Assembly (NCBI GenBank): GCA_026387455.1
Contig: JAPLLR010000012.1
Location: forward strand, 1-41,871
Source of the DNA: Candidatus Omnitrophota bacterium
Lineage (GTDB): Bacteria > Omnitrophota > Gorgyraeia > Gygaellales > Profunditerraquicolaceae
Length of the DNA stretch: 41,871 bases
Direction of reading: 5' to 3'
How positions within the stretch are numbered: position 1 is the stretch's first letter; every line of letters begins with the position of its first letter. The notes beneath the pieces are model-generated. The model made no database searches, had not been told where the DNA came from, and saw only the letters and a program-made list of their open reading frames with translations. This document shows, piece by piece, positions 1 through 8,098 of this stretch. Both the position numbers and the translations under genes were made by a program.

Positions 1-1
1 G

Positions 2-379
2 ACGACAGTGAAGGATGTGATGGAGGTGGCGCCGGATGAATTATTGAAATATGATGCCATTGTCATCGGCTCTCATACTTATTACGGAAGCATGGCTGCT
101 GAAATCAAGAAGCTGCTGGATGATTCGGTTAAGTTTCACGGCAAGCTTGACGGCAAAGTGGGCGCGGCATTTTCCTCAAGCGGCAATATCGCCGGAGGCA
201 ACGAAACCACAGTTCTGGGTATATTGAACGCTATGCTCATCCATGGTATGATTATTCAGGGCGATTGGCAGGGGGACCATTATGGTTCGGTAGCCATTGG
301 CGCACCCGATGCCCGGACCAATAAAGAGTGCCTGAGAATGGGTTCGCGCCTGGCAAAGTTAGTATTAAGGATAGGATAG
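2..379 (+). CDS. Flavodoxin/WrbA-like FMN protein, 5' truncated by window edge
   Basis: The C-terminal part of a flavodoxin-fold protein, whose family binds FMN and carries electrons or reduces quinones. The stretch YDAIVIGSHTYYGSMAAEIK matches the typical second FMN-contacting loop of the flavodoxin/WrbA group, and AAFSSSGNIAGGNE matches its third loop. The reading frame stays open to base 2. The GTG at position 8 is only an internal codon, because the N-terminal phosphate-binding loop of the family is absent, so the gene must begin upstream of the window. It is followed 3 bases later by cutA and probably belongs to the same transcript as the redox genes to 2471. Whether it is a true NAD(P)H:quinone oxidoreductase or a simple flavodoxin cannot be decided from this part. 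Confidence 0.8.
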   Translation, partial: TTVKDVMEVAPDELLKYDAIVIGSHTYYGSMAAEIKKLLDDSVKFHGKLDGKVGAAFSSSGNIAGGNETTVLGILNAMLIHGMIIQGDWQGDHYGSVAIGAPDARTNKECLRMGSRLAKLVLRIG

Positions 380-382
380 CTC

Positions 383-694
383 ATGCATATCGTGATATTA
401 ATAACCGCTTCCAAGAAGAAAGAAGCAAAAAAGATCGCAGCCAAGCTACTTAAAGAGAAACTGGTCGCCTGCGTGAACATTGTGGATAAAGTGGAGTCGT
501 TTTTCTGGTGGCAGGGCAAGATCGATAATGCTTCCGAGTCGCTTATGGTGATCAAGTCCACAAAGGCAAAGTTTAGAAAAATAGTCAAGACGGTTTTGTC
601 TGTACACAGCTACACTGTCCCGGAGATCATCGCCCTTCCCATAATCGCCGGGCATAAGCCGTATCTGGATTGGATTGATGAATCTCTCCGGTAG
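383..694 (+). CDS. cutA: Divalent cation tolerance protein CutA
   Basis: A 103-residue protein of normal CutA1 length. Family members form tight trimers with a ferredoxin-like fold and bind divalent metals such as copper; the physiological role is still debated. Visible landmarks are the LITASKKKEAKKIAAKLL start, the ACVNIV strand, the FFWWQGKI aromatic segment, and the conserved end with YTVPEIIALPI and YLDWIDESL. Its 3' end overlaps the next gene (ccdA-like) by 17 bases when the ATG at 678 is used, so the two are probably translationally coupled. Confidence 0.93.
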   Translation: MHIVILITASKKKEAKKIAAKLLKEKLVACVNIVDKVESFFWWQGKIDNASESLMVIKSTKAKFRKIVKTVLSVHSYTVPEIIALPIIAGHKPYLDWIDESLR

Positions 695-1346
695 TCCCCT
701 AGATTTCCTGGTTGCTTTCTTTGCCGGCGTGCTGGTAAGTTTTACCCCCTGTGTTTACCCACTGATTCCGGTGAGCGCTGGGTTTGTGGCTTTGAATGCC
801 GGCGGCTCAAAGCTAAAAGGATTTTTGTTAAGCTTTGTTTATGTCACTGGGGTGGCAGTGACGTATTCGATACTGGGGTTAGTTGCATCTCTTACTGGAT
901 CGATTTTTGGACAGATCAGCTCGCATCCTATGGTCTATATTATCGTAGGGGCAATGATTATTTTGTTCGGGTTCTCTATGCTGGATATATTTTCCATCAA
1001 CCTGCCTATATTTGTACGCCGCGGGACAGTGGGAAAGCATACCTTTATTTCGGTATTTGTGATGGGTTTGGTATCCGGCTTAGTGGTTTCGCCGTGCCTG
1101 ACTCCGGTGCTTGGGTCAATACTAGCTTATCTAGCTACCAGAAAACAGGTTTTCTACGGTTCGGCTTTGCTTCTTATCTTTGCTTATGGCATGGGTTTGA
1201 TCTTGATCCTGGCTGGAACGTTCAGCTCACTTTTGACTGCGCTCCCTAAGTCTGGGAAATGGATGGTGTTTATCAAAATCCTCTTTGCTGTTGTGCTATT
1301 TGCTTCAGGAATATATTTTATTTATACAGGGATAAGGAGATTTTAA
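678..1346 (+). CDS. ccdA: CcdA/DsbD-type thiol-disulfide transmembrane protein
   Basis: A polytopic inner-membrane protein of about six transmembrane helices that moves reducing equivalents across the membrane to periplasmic thioredoxin-like partners. The paired redox cysteines are visible as FTPCVYPL (Cys25) in the first helix and SPCLTPVLG in the fourth, the hallmark of the DsbD/CcdA family. The length, 222 residues, fits the short CcdA type without DsbD periplasmic domains. I chose ATG 678 over TTG 675. It overlaps cutA and its stop is immediately followed by the ATG of a TlpA-like thioredoxin, its probable electron acceptor. Confidence 0.93.
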   Translation: MNLSGSPLDFLVAFFAGVLVSFTPCVYPLIPVSAGFVALNAGGSKLKGFLLSFVYVTGVAVTYSILGLVASLTGSIFGQISSHPMVYIIVGAMIILFGFSMLDIFSINLPIFVRRGTVGKHTFISVFVMGLVSGLVVSPCLTPVLGSILAYLATRKQVFYGSALLLIFAYGMGLILILAGTFSSLLTALPKSGKWMVFIKILFAVVLFASGIYFIYTGIRRF

Positions 1347-1838
1347 ATGAGAAGGTATTTTAAGGCGGTATTGGCTTTATTTATGGTTGCTTTCATTCTG
1401 TTTTCGTCGGGACTTGCTGCTGAGCCGGTAAAGAGGTCCAGAGCGGCTGTGGGTTTTAGCCTTAAGGATATTAAAGGCCGGGCCCACAATTTGTCTGATT
1501 ACAAGAATAAGCAGGCGGTGGTGCTGGCTTTTTGGACTACCTGGTGTCCTTTCTGCCGTCAGGAATTGAAATCTCTTAACGCTTTATATCCACAATTGCA
1601 AAAAGAAGGCATCGAGGTCCTGGCTATTAACATACAGGAGCCCGGGTATAGGGTGGAGAGTTTCGCCAAAGAAAATGGCTTGACCATGAAGATGCTTCTG
1701 GATTTTGACGCAAAGGTGGCGCGTGATTATTCAGTCATGGGTGTGCCGACATTTTTCCTGGTGAATAAGCAGGGGAATATCATCTATGAAGGCGACCATT
1801 TCCCCAAAGAAAAATACCAGAAATTAATAAGCGAGTGA
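1347..1838 (+). CDS. TlpA/ResA-family thioredoxin-like protein, exported
   Basis: A 163-residue exported thiol-disulfide oxidoreductase. Residues 1-25 form a signal peptide or membrane anchor (MRRYF start, hydrophobic core, LAAEP). The thioredoxin-like fold follows with the redox motif WCPFC (Cys67 and Cys70) and the cis-proline region GVPTFFLV. The central sequence, with its peroxiredoxin/TlpA insertion, is typical of AhpC-TSA/Redoxin proteins. It begins directly after the ccdA stop, so the pair very likely works as a periplasmic reducing system that receives electrons from the membrane protein. Targets such as cytochrome c maturation are not visible here. Confidence 0.93.
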   Translation: MRRYFKAVLALFMVAFILFSSGLAAEPVKRSRAAVGFSLKDIKGRAHNLSDYKNKQAVVLAFWTTWCPFCRQELKSLNALYPQLQKEGIEVLAINIQEPGYRVESFAKENGLTMKMLLDFDAKVARDYSVMGVPTFFLVNKQGNIIYEGDHFPKEKYQKLISE

Positions 1839-1844
1839 TCTTGT

Positions 1845-2471
1845 ATGGATGAAAGAATTAATAAACTGATAGATAGCTGGAAGAAGCGTAATATTCAGGG
1901 CCTCTACTGTAATAATAAAGAAGAGGCTGCAAGGAAAATGCTAGAGCTTGTTCCGCAGACTGCGAGTATTGGGTTTTCAGGATCTGTGACTATGGATCAG
2001 TTAGGTATTGTAAAAATGCTTACCGAGCGGGGCAATAGCGTTTTTAATCAGTATACCCCCGGAATCACCCGCGAGGAGAACTTAAGGATCCGCAGGTTGG
2101 GCACTCAGGCGGATTATTATATGGGTAGCCCCAATGCTATATCTGAGACAGGAGAGTTGGTATTTTTTAGCGCCTACGGAAACCGGATCAGCGGTATTTC
2201 AAATGCCAGGAAGGTGATCATTGTCGCAGGAATTAATAAAATCACGCAGGATCTGGATAGTGCTCTGAAGCGAGCGCGCGAATACGCTACACCTTTAAAC
2301 TGCAAGCGTCTTGAATGGAATACTCCATGTTTTAAGGACGGCACCTGTCATAATGATATTTGTTTGTTTCCCGAATATAAACGCATGTGCTGCCAGATCT
2401 TGGTGATCGAGGCAGAAGTTGCTCCTGAGAGATTAAAGGTGATCTTGGTGGGCGAGGAACTGGGTTTTTAA
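1845..2471 (+). CDS. LUD-domain protein (lactate-utilization LutC/DUF162 type)
   Basis: A 208-residue protein of the LUD domain family, named after LutB/LutC of lactate oxidation; many stand-alone members in anaerobes have no assigned substrate. Supporting features are the N-terminal helix MDERINKLIDSWKKR, the GLYCNNKEEA segment, the glycine-rich strand SIGFSGSVTMDQLG, and the late motif KVIIVAGINKITQDLDSALK that is characteristic of these proteins. A cysteine-rich tail (CFKDGTCHNDIC and CCQ) could bind a metal. No lutA or lutB is adjacent, so lactate use is not implied. It follows the TlpA gene by 6 bases. Confidence 0.85.
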   Translation: MDERINKLIDSWKKRNIQGLYCNNKEEAARKMLELVPQTASIGFSGSVTMDQLGIVKMLTERGNSVFNQYTPGITREENLRIRRLGTQADYYMGSPNAISETGELVFFSAYGNRISGISNARKVIIVAGINKITQDLDSALKRAREYATPLNCKRLEWNTPCFKDGTCHNDICLFPEYKRMCCQILVIEAEVAPERLKVILVGEELGF

Positions 2472-2484
2472 TTTGTCTGCGTAC

Positions 2485-2574
2485 CCCCAAACTTAAAGCA
2501 CCTTGACATAAAGGATTGTCAAGTGCGTCCCTTCTGGGACGGATAGTTTGGGGTTGAGCTGGTGCTCAAGGAGG
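2485..2574 (+). promoter_or_regulatory. Highly structured leader RNA candidate (three-way junction plus RBS-adjacent hairpin)
   Basis: The 108-base gap before the membrane protein is almost entirely base-paired. A 9-bp closing stem joins 2485-2493 to 2545-2553. Inside it are hairpin 1 (2498-2508 with 2517-2526, 10 bp with one bulged C) and hairpin 2 (2526-2531 with 2536-2541, CGTCCC/GGGACG, loop TTCT); base 2526 can be used by only one of the two. A further hairpin, TTGAGC-TGGT-GCTCAA (2554-2569), takes the first two bases of the ribosome binding site AAGGAGG (2568-2574). The arrangement resembles a riboswitch or protein-binding leader that gates translation. I recognise no known riboswitch consensus, so the function is unknown. 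Confidence 0.6.
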
Positions 2575-2579
2575 TAGAT

Positions 2580-3221
2580 ATGGATCAAAAGAAATTTTCC
2601 TGGGAAGAAGCTATTAAATTGGGCTGGAAGGCGACATTAGACCATCTGGGTTTTTTCATTAAGGCCATGATTATTGTCTTCGTCATTTCCATTAGCTTAG
2701 GCATGGTGACTAAAATGACTGAAAAGAGTGTACCGGTACTTTCTCTGATCACTAATCTTATGGGAGTGTTTTTTAGCCTGCTTTTCGGGGTAGGGCTGAT
2801 CAAGATATACTTGAAGATCTGCGACGGTAAGGTGCCGGAACTTCGCGATCTTCTTTCCGGGATCACTCCCGGGTTGATGCTCAGGTATTTAGCGGCTGCG
2901 CTGTTCTATTCTCTGATATTTTTAGGGGGATTAATCTTGCTTATAATTCCTGGGATTATATGGCTAATGCAATTTCAGTTTTGTACCTATTTGGTCATTG
3001 ATAAAGGTTTGGGGCCGATAGCGGCTTTGAAAAAAAGTTCCGGGATCACCAAAGGCGCAAAGTGGGATTTGTTTATTTTGACTTGTCTATCCGTATTGAT
3101 CAATCTGGCGGGACTCTTGGCGCTAGGTATAGGTTTATTTATTACTATGCCGCTTACTATGCTCGCCTTGACATCGGTATACCGGAAATTACTTAGTGAG
3201 CCAGGGCTAGCCGTGACTTAA
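2580..3221 (+). CDS. Polytopic membrane protein of unknown function (DUF975/YciC-like)
   Basis: A 213-residue integral membrane protein. The cytoplasmic start (MDQKKFSWEEAIKLGWK) leads into about five or six hydrophobic helices; the PGIIWLMQFQF helix and the following LGPIAALKKSSGITKG loop are typical of the loose DUF975/YciC-like group of uncharacterised bacterial membrane proteins. I chose ATG 2580, which lies 5 bases after a perfect AAGGAGG; a GTG at 2562 would add six residues but has no such signal and would overlap the leader hairpin. Its expression is probably controlled by the structured leader just upstream. No enzymatic motif is visible. Confidence 0.8.
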   Translation: MDQKKFSWEEAIKLGWKATLDHLGFFIKAMIIVFVISISLGMVTKMTEKSVPVLSLITNLMGVFFSLLFGVGLIKIYLKICDGKVPELRDLLSGITPGLMLRYLAAALFYSLIFLGGLILLIIPGIIWLMQFQFCTYLVIDKGLGPIAALKKSSGITKGAKWDLFILTCLSVLINLAGLLALGIGLFITMPLTMLALTSVYRKLLSEPGLAVT

Positions 3222-3258
3222 AACAAGCGCGCAGGTTTAAGCGAAAGGAAAAAGGGGA

Positions 3259-3555
3259 ATGTTTGACAAGATGAAGCAGCTGATGGAGATGCAGAATAAG
3301 ATGCAGGAAATGAAGCGTGAGCTGGAGAATACCTATTTCGATGTCTTAAGTTCCGATGGGTTGGTGAAGGTGACTATGAATGGAGCGCAGGAAGTCCGGG
3401 AAATAGTTTTGCAGAGTGATGCTCAGTCGCAGGAAAAGACAATCCTTGAGAAATCGCTCAAGGATGCTTATAATAGGGCGATTAAACGTTCCCATGATAT
3501 AGCCGCCGAAAAGATGAAGCGTATCACCGGCATGAACATTCCGGGGTTGATATAA
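3259..3555 (+). CDS. YbaB/EbfC family nucleoid-associated protein
   Basis: A 98-residue protein of the YbaB/EbfC family, small dimeric DNA-binding proteins associated with the nucleoid. The long first helix is visible as MFDKMKQLMEMQNKMQEMK, followed by the SSDGLVKVTMNGAQEVREIVL sheet region (written in part) and the terminal MKRITGMNIPGL, which is a family signature. The length is normal. In many genomes this gene follows dnaX and precedes recR; here neither is adjacent, and it is followed after 3 bases by a Minf_1886-type gene. A purine-rich AAGGAAAAAGGGG lies upstream. Confidence 0.93.
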   Translation: MFDKMKQLMEMQNKMQEMKRELENTYFDVLSSDGLVKVTMNGAQEVREIVLQSDAQSQEKTILEKSLKDAYNRAIKRSHDIAAEKMKRITGMNIPGLI

Positions 3556-3558
3556 ATT

Positions 3559-3966
3559 ATGGAAGAAAAGAAGGATTTTTATCAGCTGGTAGATGAGATT
3601 TATGCTCAGGATCTGCGTTACAAGCCTGATGCTTACGAGTTTCTCATGCAGGGTTTGTATTTTACCCAGAAGAAATTAAAGCGCTTGGGCCACATCTCAG
3701 GAAGAGAGCTTTCCGAGGGGCTGCGAGATTTCTCAATCGAGCAGTTCGGACCCATGGCCCGAACAGTTTTCTCTCACTGGGGGGTCACTCAAACCCAGGA
3801 TTTGGGGAACATGGTCTATAACATGATTAATAAAGGGGTGCTTTCTAAAACCGAGGAAGATTCCCTGGATGATTTTAAGGATGTCTTTGATTTTCAAGAG
3901 GCGTTCGCCAACGTGCTACGCGATAGCGTGATGAAATTAAATAATGATCACCAAAATAATTCATGA
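3559..3966 (+). CDS. Minf_1886 family protein (PVC-restricted conserved hypothetical)
   Basis: A 135-residue soluble protein that I assign to the Minf_1886 family (TIGR04138), known mainly from Planctomycetes, Verrucomicrobia and relatives and without known function. The recognisable pattern is an acidic start with DEIYAQDLRYKPDAYEFL, then LYFTQKKLKR, HISGRELSEGLRDFSIEQFG and the NMVYNMINKGVLSKTEEDS segment. It follows ybaB by 3 bases, with which it is likely co-transcribed. It is the best taxonomic marker in the window. The function is unknown; the family assignment is from memory of the motif order. Confidence 0.82.
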   Translation: MEEKKDFYQLVDEIYAQDLRYKPDAYEFLMQGLYFTQKKLKRLGHISGRELSEGLRDFSIEQFGPMARTVFSHWGVTQTQDLGNMVYNMINKGVLSKTEEDSLDDFKDVFDFQEAFANVLRDSVMKLNNDHQNNS

Positions 3967-4017
3967 ACTGTTAGAAATAAATAAATTTGTCAGAGGCATT
4001 TTAAAAAGAGAGACGCT

Positions 4018-5049
4018 ATGATTAAGATCAAGGGCTTAGCTACGGGTATCGGTAGTCTGCCGCACAGCGATAATATAGATGAAGCGCTGGATCTTATTTT
4101 CCAGTCTATTCCCGAGATACCTTTTTGGCCGCAGCTGCCTAAGCGTGACCTGCGCGAGGGGATGGTGACGCAGTACAGCGAGAATATTCCTTGCCTCAGA
4201 GTGGGCAGGGATGGTTTATTTTTCCAGGCGCAGGATAAAGATCAGGAGCTTGAGCTTTTTTATGAGCGCTTGATCGCAAATGATTTTGAGTATTTCCGTA
4301 TCAGCCCGGATTTTGCTCGCGGCTTGCACGCTTTTTACAAGCGGCTTGAGCAAAGAGGAACAAGCGGCATAGAGTTTATCAAATGTCATATCACCGGCCC
4401 CTTTACCTTTGCGGCATCGATTAAGGATGAGTCAGGGGGGTGCCTTTTGCACGATCAGGTGTTTATGCAGGTGGTGCTCAAGGCCCTTATGATGAAGGCC
4501 ATTTGGCAGATAAAGTATTTTGCTAGGTTTGGCAAGCCCATAATAGTCTTTATTGATGAGCCGTACCTCGGAGCTTTTGGCTCGGCATATACCCCGATAA
4601 ATCGGGAGGATGTGGTCAGCGGACTGATAGAACTGACTGAGGGGATCAAGGCTGAAGGAGCGCTCACCGGAGTGCATTGCTGCGGAAATACCGATTGGTC
4701 CATTCTGACAGACACATTAACCCTTGATATCATTAACTTTGACGCTTATAGCTTCCTGGATAAGTTCATTCTCTATGCGGATAATCTTAAGGGGTTTCTG
4801 GAGCGTGGGGGGATAATCTGTTGGGGAGTGGCACCGACACAGGAATATAGCCCTAAGATCAAGGCTGAAGCGCTGGTGGCCAAAATCAGAGAGGGAATAG
4901 ATATATTAGGTAAGAAGGGCGTGGATAGGGATCTTCTCTCTCAGAGGCTTCTGATTACTCCTGCCTGCGGCCTGGGGACTCTGGATATCCAGAGTGCCAA
5001 GGGTATCTTCAGCCTACTGCGTGAAACCTCCGAAATCCTCCAAAAATAA
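4018..5049 (+). CDS. Core-MetE-like (cobalamin-independent methionine synthase C-terminal domain) protein
   Basis: A 343-residue TIM-barrel protein of the UROD/MetE superfamily, equivalent to only the catalytic C-terminal half of MetE. The early GLATGIGSLPHSD segment, the HITGPFTFA strand, the VFIDEPYLGAFG strand, the zinc-ligand segment GVHCCGNTDWS (His and Cys) and the late PACGLGTL (third Cys ligand) match a zinc-dependent methyltransferase. Such short core-MetE proteins occur in archaea and anaerobes, where the methyl donor may be a methylated corrinoid protein rather than methyl-folate. The donor here cannot be told. It is flanked downstream by the POR promoter and appears to end its own transcription unit. 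Confidence 0.8.
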   Translation: MIKIKGLATGIGSLPHSDNIDEALDLIFQSIPEIPFWPQLPKRDLREGMVTQYSENIPCLRVGRDGLFFQAQDKDQELELFYERLIANDFEYFRISPDFARGLHAFYKRLEQRGTSGIEFIKCHITGPFTFAASIKDESGGCLLHDQVFMQVVLKALMMKAIWQIKYFARFGKPIIVFIDEPYLGAFGSAYTPINREDVVSGLIELTEGIKAEGALTGVHCCGNTDWSILTDTLTLDIINFDAYSFLDKFILYADNLKGFLERGGIICWGVAPTQEYSPKIKAEALVAKIREGIDILGKKGVDRDLLSQRLLITPACGLGTLDIQSAKGIFSLLRETSEILQK

Positions 5050-5054
5050 AGTAT

Positions 5055-5083
5055 TTGACAAGCTTCGGGAATAGTTATATATT
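5055..5083 (+). promoter_or_regulatory. Sigma-70-type promoter of the POR operon
   Basis: TTGACA (5055-5060), 17-base spacer, TATATT (5078-5083). A GAGGAG ribosome binding site lies at 5107-5112, nine bases before the first ATG at 5122. The near-consensus boxes suggest strong expression of the oxidoreductase operon. Confidence 0.75.
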
Positions 5084-5121
5084 ACATAAATCCTTTTACC
5101 TATATTGAGGAGTCTAGTTAA

Positions 5122-5673
5122 ATGAAAGAAATCAGAATTCATGCCCGTGCTGGTCAGGGCGCAATCACCACTGCATCACTTTTAGGCTACGCCTATTTCC
5201 TGAAGGGAATGTTTCCTTATGCCTTTCCCAGTTTTGGCGCTGCCCGTATGGGCGCTCCTATGAACGCTTTTGTGCGTGTCGACTCTAAACATGTGCGTCT
5301 GCGCAGCCAGATTTATGAGCCGGATTATGTCTTGATTATGGATTCTACGCTTATGCGCGGATTTAATTGTTTTTCCGGCTTGAAAGATAACGGTATCGTG
5401 ATCATCAGTGGCAACGAGGCGGATGTTATTATCCCTAAGGCCAAGGCAAAGCAGAAGGTTTTTTTCGTCCCGGCTAATGAGATTGCTATGAAGTATATCG
5501 GCCGGCCGCTGGGTAACACCGCGTTGTTGGGCGCTTTTTGCGCGGCGACGGGTGAGCTGACTATGGATGACTTGAACGAGGCTTTGCGCCACAGATTTTC
5601 CGAAAAATTACAGGATGGAAATATTAAAGCCGCCAAAGAAGGCTTTGAGTTGGTTAAAAGTAAAATAAAGTAA
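5122..5673 (+). CDS. porG: Pyruvate:ferredoxin oxidoreductase, gamma subunit
   Basis: A 183-residue gamma subunit of the 2-oxoacid:ferredoxin oxidoreductase complex, which oxidises pyruvate with CoA to acetyl-CoA and CO2 and reduces ferredoxin (or runs in reverse as pyruvate synthase). The family signature RIHARAGQGAITTASLLGYA and the following FPSFGAARMGAPMNAFVR are clear. It is the first gene of a four-gene gamma-delta-alpha-beta operon and begins 39 bases after a near-consensus promoter. The subunit order and the alpha subunit sequence favour pyruvate over other 2-oxoacids. Confidence 0.95.
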   Translation: MKEIRIHARAGQGAITTASLLGYAYFLKGMFPYAFPSFGAARMGAPMNAFVRVDSKHVRLRSQIYEPDYVLIMDSTLMRGFNCFSGLKDNGIVIISGNEADVIIPKAKAKQKVFFVPANEIAMKYIGRPLGNTALLGAFCAATGELTMDDLNEALRHRFSEKLQDGNIKAAKEGFELVKSKIK

Positions 5674-5690
5674 GGAAAGAGAGTTAATTT

Positions 5691-6002
5691 ATGTTTGGCC
5701 CCTTAGTATGTAAACCAGGCGCAAGCAGAAACAACAGGACCGGTTCCTGGAGGATGGAAAGCAGGCCGAAGTTCCTTAAAAAAGATTGTATCGCCTGCAA
5801 TATGTGTTTACTGATCTGTCCTGAGGCTTGCATCAGTGGCCAGGGCAAGAATAATTATGACGCTGATTTTGATTACTGCAAGGGCTGCGGCAATTGCGCT
5901 TGGATCTGTCCGAAGAAGGATATCGAAATGGTGAAGGAGGGGCATAATCCCACAGGGGTGGGCCTTCCTACACCGATAAAGGAAGGGCCAAAGTCTAAAT
6001 GA
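5691..6002 (+). CDS. porD: Pyruvate:ferredoxin oxidoreductase, delta (ferredoxin-type) subunit
   Basis: A 103-residue delta subunit holding two [4Fe-4S] clusters that pass electrons from the TPP site to free ferredoxin. The two cluster motifs are CIACNMCLLICPEAC and CKGCGNCAWICPKK. The N-terminal NRTGSWRMESRPKF segment is typical of PorD before the first cluster. The start is ATG 5691, preceded by AAGGAAAGAG. Its stop overlaps the porA start by 4 bases (ATGA), indicating translational coupling and balanced subunit synthesis. Confidence 0.95.
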   Translation: MFGPLVCKPGASRNNRTGSWRMESRPKFLKKDCIACNMCLLICPEACISGQGKNNYDADFDYCKGCGNCAWICPKKDIEMVKEGHNPTGVGLPTPIKEGPKSK

Positions 6003-7189
6003 AAGAATTACTGGAAGGTTCCTATGCAGTAGCCGAGATAATTAAAAGGTGTAAACCCGGGGTTATCTCTGCCTACCCTATCACTCCTCAGACCCATATT
6101 GTGGAAGGATTAGCTCAGATCGTGGCTAACGGCGAGCTCAATGCCCAGTGTGTGAATGTGGAGTCTGAACATTCTGCAGCTTCAGTAGTCTTGGGCGCAT
6201 CCGCTATAGGCATACGTACTTTTACCGCTACCAGCTCGCAAGGGCTTTTTTACATGGCGGAAGTGGTCTATAATATCGCGGGTTTAAGGCTTCCGGTGGT
6301 GATGACTGTCGCCGCGCGCGCGATATCTGCTCCTATCAATATCTGGAACGACCATCAGGATGTGGTATCTTTACGTGATGCCGGATGGATCCAGCTGCAT
6401 GCTGAAGATGTTCAGGAAGCAGTTGATCTGCACCTTATTGCTTACAAGATAGCCGAGAATAATTCTATCATGCTTCCGGTGATGGTGATCATGGACGGTT
6501 TTATTCTCACCCACGGAGTTGAAACTATCGATATGCCTGAGCAGGCTGATGTGGACAAGTTTCTGCCGCCTTACAAAGCGCCTTATAAGCTGGATGTAGA
6601 AAAACCTATGACCTTTGGGCCTTTAGTCGACCCAGAGTCTTATATGGAGACCCGTTATGCTATTCAGGAGACCCTTAAGGATGTTCTTAATCTCATCCCC
6701 AAGGTTACCGCGGAATTCGCCAAGGTCTTTGGCCGTACCTACAACGGTTTGATTGAGGAGTATAAGACCAAGGATGCCGAGCGGGTGATTGTGGCTGTGG
6801 GTTCGGTTTGCGGGACTATTAAAGAAGTAGTGGATGAGTTACGGGCAAAGGGAAAGAAAGTCGGAGTACTGAGAGTGGTTTCCTACCGGCCATTTCCCGC
6901 GCAACAGATATCTGAAGCATTAAAGAATATTCCTAAAGTCGCGGTAGTCGACCGCGCTGTATCTCTGGGTTCTATTGCGCCTTTAGCCGGTGAAGTTAAA
7001 GCAGCGTTTTTTGGCAAGGCCAAAAAGCCCAAGATGATTTCCAGCTTCGTGGTTGGCCTCGGCGGACGCGATATTACTAAGGATTCCATCAAAGAAATAT
7101 TTCGCCTGCTCACGGGTAAGGAAAAGCAGGGTGAGTTCGTCGATCTTAAGCCAGAATTATTGAAGGAGAATTATGAAGACCCTGTTTAA
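5999..7189 (+). CDS. porA: Pyruvate:ferredoxin oxidoreductase, alpha subunit
   Basis: A 396-residue alpha subunit, the usual length. It binds substrate and the TPP pyrimidine side together with the beta subunit. The N-terminal domain shows SAYPITPQTHIVE (the family hallmark), VESEHSAASVVLGAS and the ATSSQGLFYMAEV motif. The C-terminal transketolase-like domain has RVIVAVGSVCGTIKEVVDEL and VVDRAVSLGS. The middle region with FILTHGVE and FLPPYKAPYKLD resembles archaeal and bacterial PorA rather than KorA or VorA, supporting pyruvate as the substrate. It overlaps porD by 4 bases and porB by 17. Confidence 0.95.
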   Translation: MKELLEGSYAVAEIIKRCKPGVISAYPITPQTHIVEGLAQIVANGELNAQCVNVESEHSAASVVLGASAIGIRTFTATSSQGLFYMAEVVYNIAGLRLPVVMTVAARAISAPINIWNDHQDVVSLRDAGWIQLHAEDVQEAVDLHLIAYKIAENNSIMLPVMVIMDGFILTHGVETIDMPEQADVDKFLPPYKAPYKLDVEKPMTFGPLVDPESYMETRYAIQETLKDVLNLIPKVTAEFAKVFGRTYNGLIEEYKTKDAERVIVAVGSVCGTIKEVVDELRAKGKKVGVLRVVSYRPFPAQQISEALKNIPKVAVVDRAVSLGSIAPLAGEVKAAFFGKAKKPKMISSFVVGLGGRDITKDSIKEIFRLLTGKEKQGEFVDLKPELLKENYEDPV

Positions 7190-8081
7190 TTCCGGACACA
7201 CAGCTTGCGCAGGTTGCGGCCAGTCCATGGCCGCGCGCTTAGTGATCGACGCTGCCGGTCCGAATACTATAGTAGTAAATAATACCGGCTGTTTAGAAGT
7301 TTTTTCTACTAAATTTCCCGAGAGTGCCTGGGGAGTGCCCTGGATACATTCTTTGTTTGAGAACGCCGCGGCAGTAGCTTCAGGTGTTGAGTCAGCTTTG
7401 ACATATTTAGGTAAAAAGGATTCCATTAATGTCATTGCTCAGGGCGGAGACGGCTCAACCGCGGATATCGGCTTGCAGGCTTTATCCGGCATGCTTGAGC
7501 GCGGTCATGATATCCTCTATGTTTGTTATGATAATGAAGCTTATATGAATACCGGAGTGCAGCGCAGCGGCCTGACGCCCTTTGATACTAATACTTCTAC
7601 CAGTCCTGCGGGTAAACAGTCAACCGGAAATATCCGGCCCAAGAAACCCATGCCGGAGATCGCCAATGCCCATGGTATTCCCTATGTGGCGACAGCTTCT
7701 ACGGCATTTCCCCAGGATATTCAGAGAAAAGTTAAAAAGGCCTTAAGTATCAAAGGCCCTAAATATATGCAGATCCATGTGCCTTGTCCGCTAGGCTGGA
7801 GAAGTGATACCAACCTGACTACGCTGGTGGCAAGGCTTGCGGTTGAGACCGGATTGTATCCTTTGATCGAGTTTGAAAACGGCGTGTTGACTGCCAGAAG
7901 GCAGATAAGCCCTCTCAAGCCGGTGGAGGAATACCTTAAGACTCAAGGGCGATTTAAGCATTTATTGAATAAACCTGAAGAGCTAAAGAAGATTCAGGAA
8001 ATCGCGGACAGCAATATTAAGAAGTATGGTTTGAAGGTAAGTGAAGTCACCCCGCCAACGGCAGGGTCAGGTGGAACTTAA
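7173..8081 (+). CDS. porB: Pyruvate:ferredoxin oxidoreductase, beta subunit (TPP-binding)
   Basis: A 302-residue beta subunit carrying TPP and the proximal [4Fe-4S] cluster. The TPP/Mg motif is GGDGSTADIGLQALSGMLER with the downstream DNEAYMNTG. Cluster cysteines are visible in HTACAGCGQS (Cys12 and Cys15), NNTGCLEVF and HVPCPLGW. The start ATG 7173 lies inside the porA 3' end and has its own AAGGAG at 7163-7168. It completes a full four-subunit complex encoded in one operon. A ferritin-like gene follows after 17 bases. Confidence 0.95.
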   Translation: MKTLFNSGHTACAGCGQSMAARLVIDAAGPNTIVVNNTGCLEVFSTKFPESAWGVPWIHSLFENAAAVASGVESALTYLGKKDSINVIAQGGDGSTADIGLQALSGMLERGHDILYVCYDNEAYMNTGVQRSGLTPFDTNTSTSPAGKQSTGNIRPKKPMPEIANAHGIPYVATASTAFPQDIQRKVKKALSIKGPKYMQIHVPCPLGWRSDTNLTTLVARLAVETGLYPLIEFENGVLTARRQISPLKPVEEYLKTQGRFKHLLNKPEELKKIQEIADSNIKKYGLKVSEVTPPTAGSGGT

Positions 8082-8098
8082 TTAAAGGGGGGTATAGT

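Noticed and set aside
2472..2579. SRP RNA (ffs) or tmRNA near ybaB
   Set aside because: The conserved SRP apical sequence (GGAAGGAAGCA-type) and tmRNA tag and tRNA-like ends are absent; the fold is a different three-way junction.
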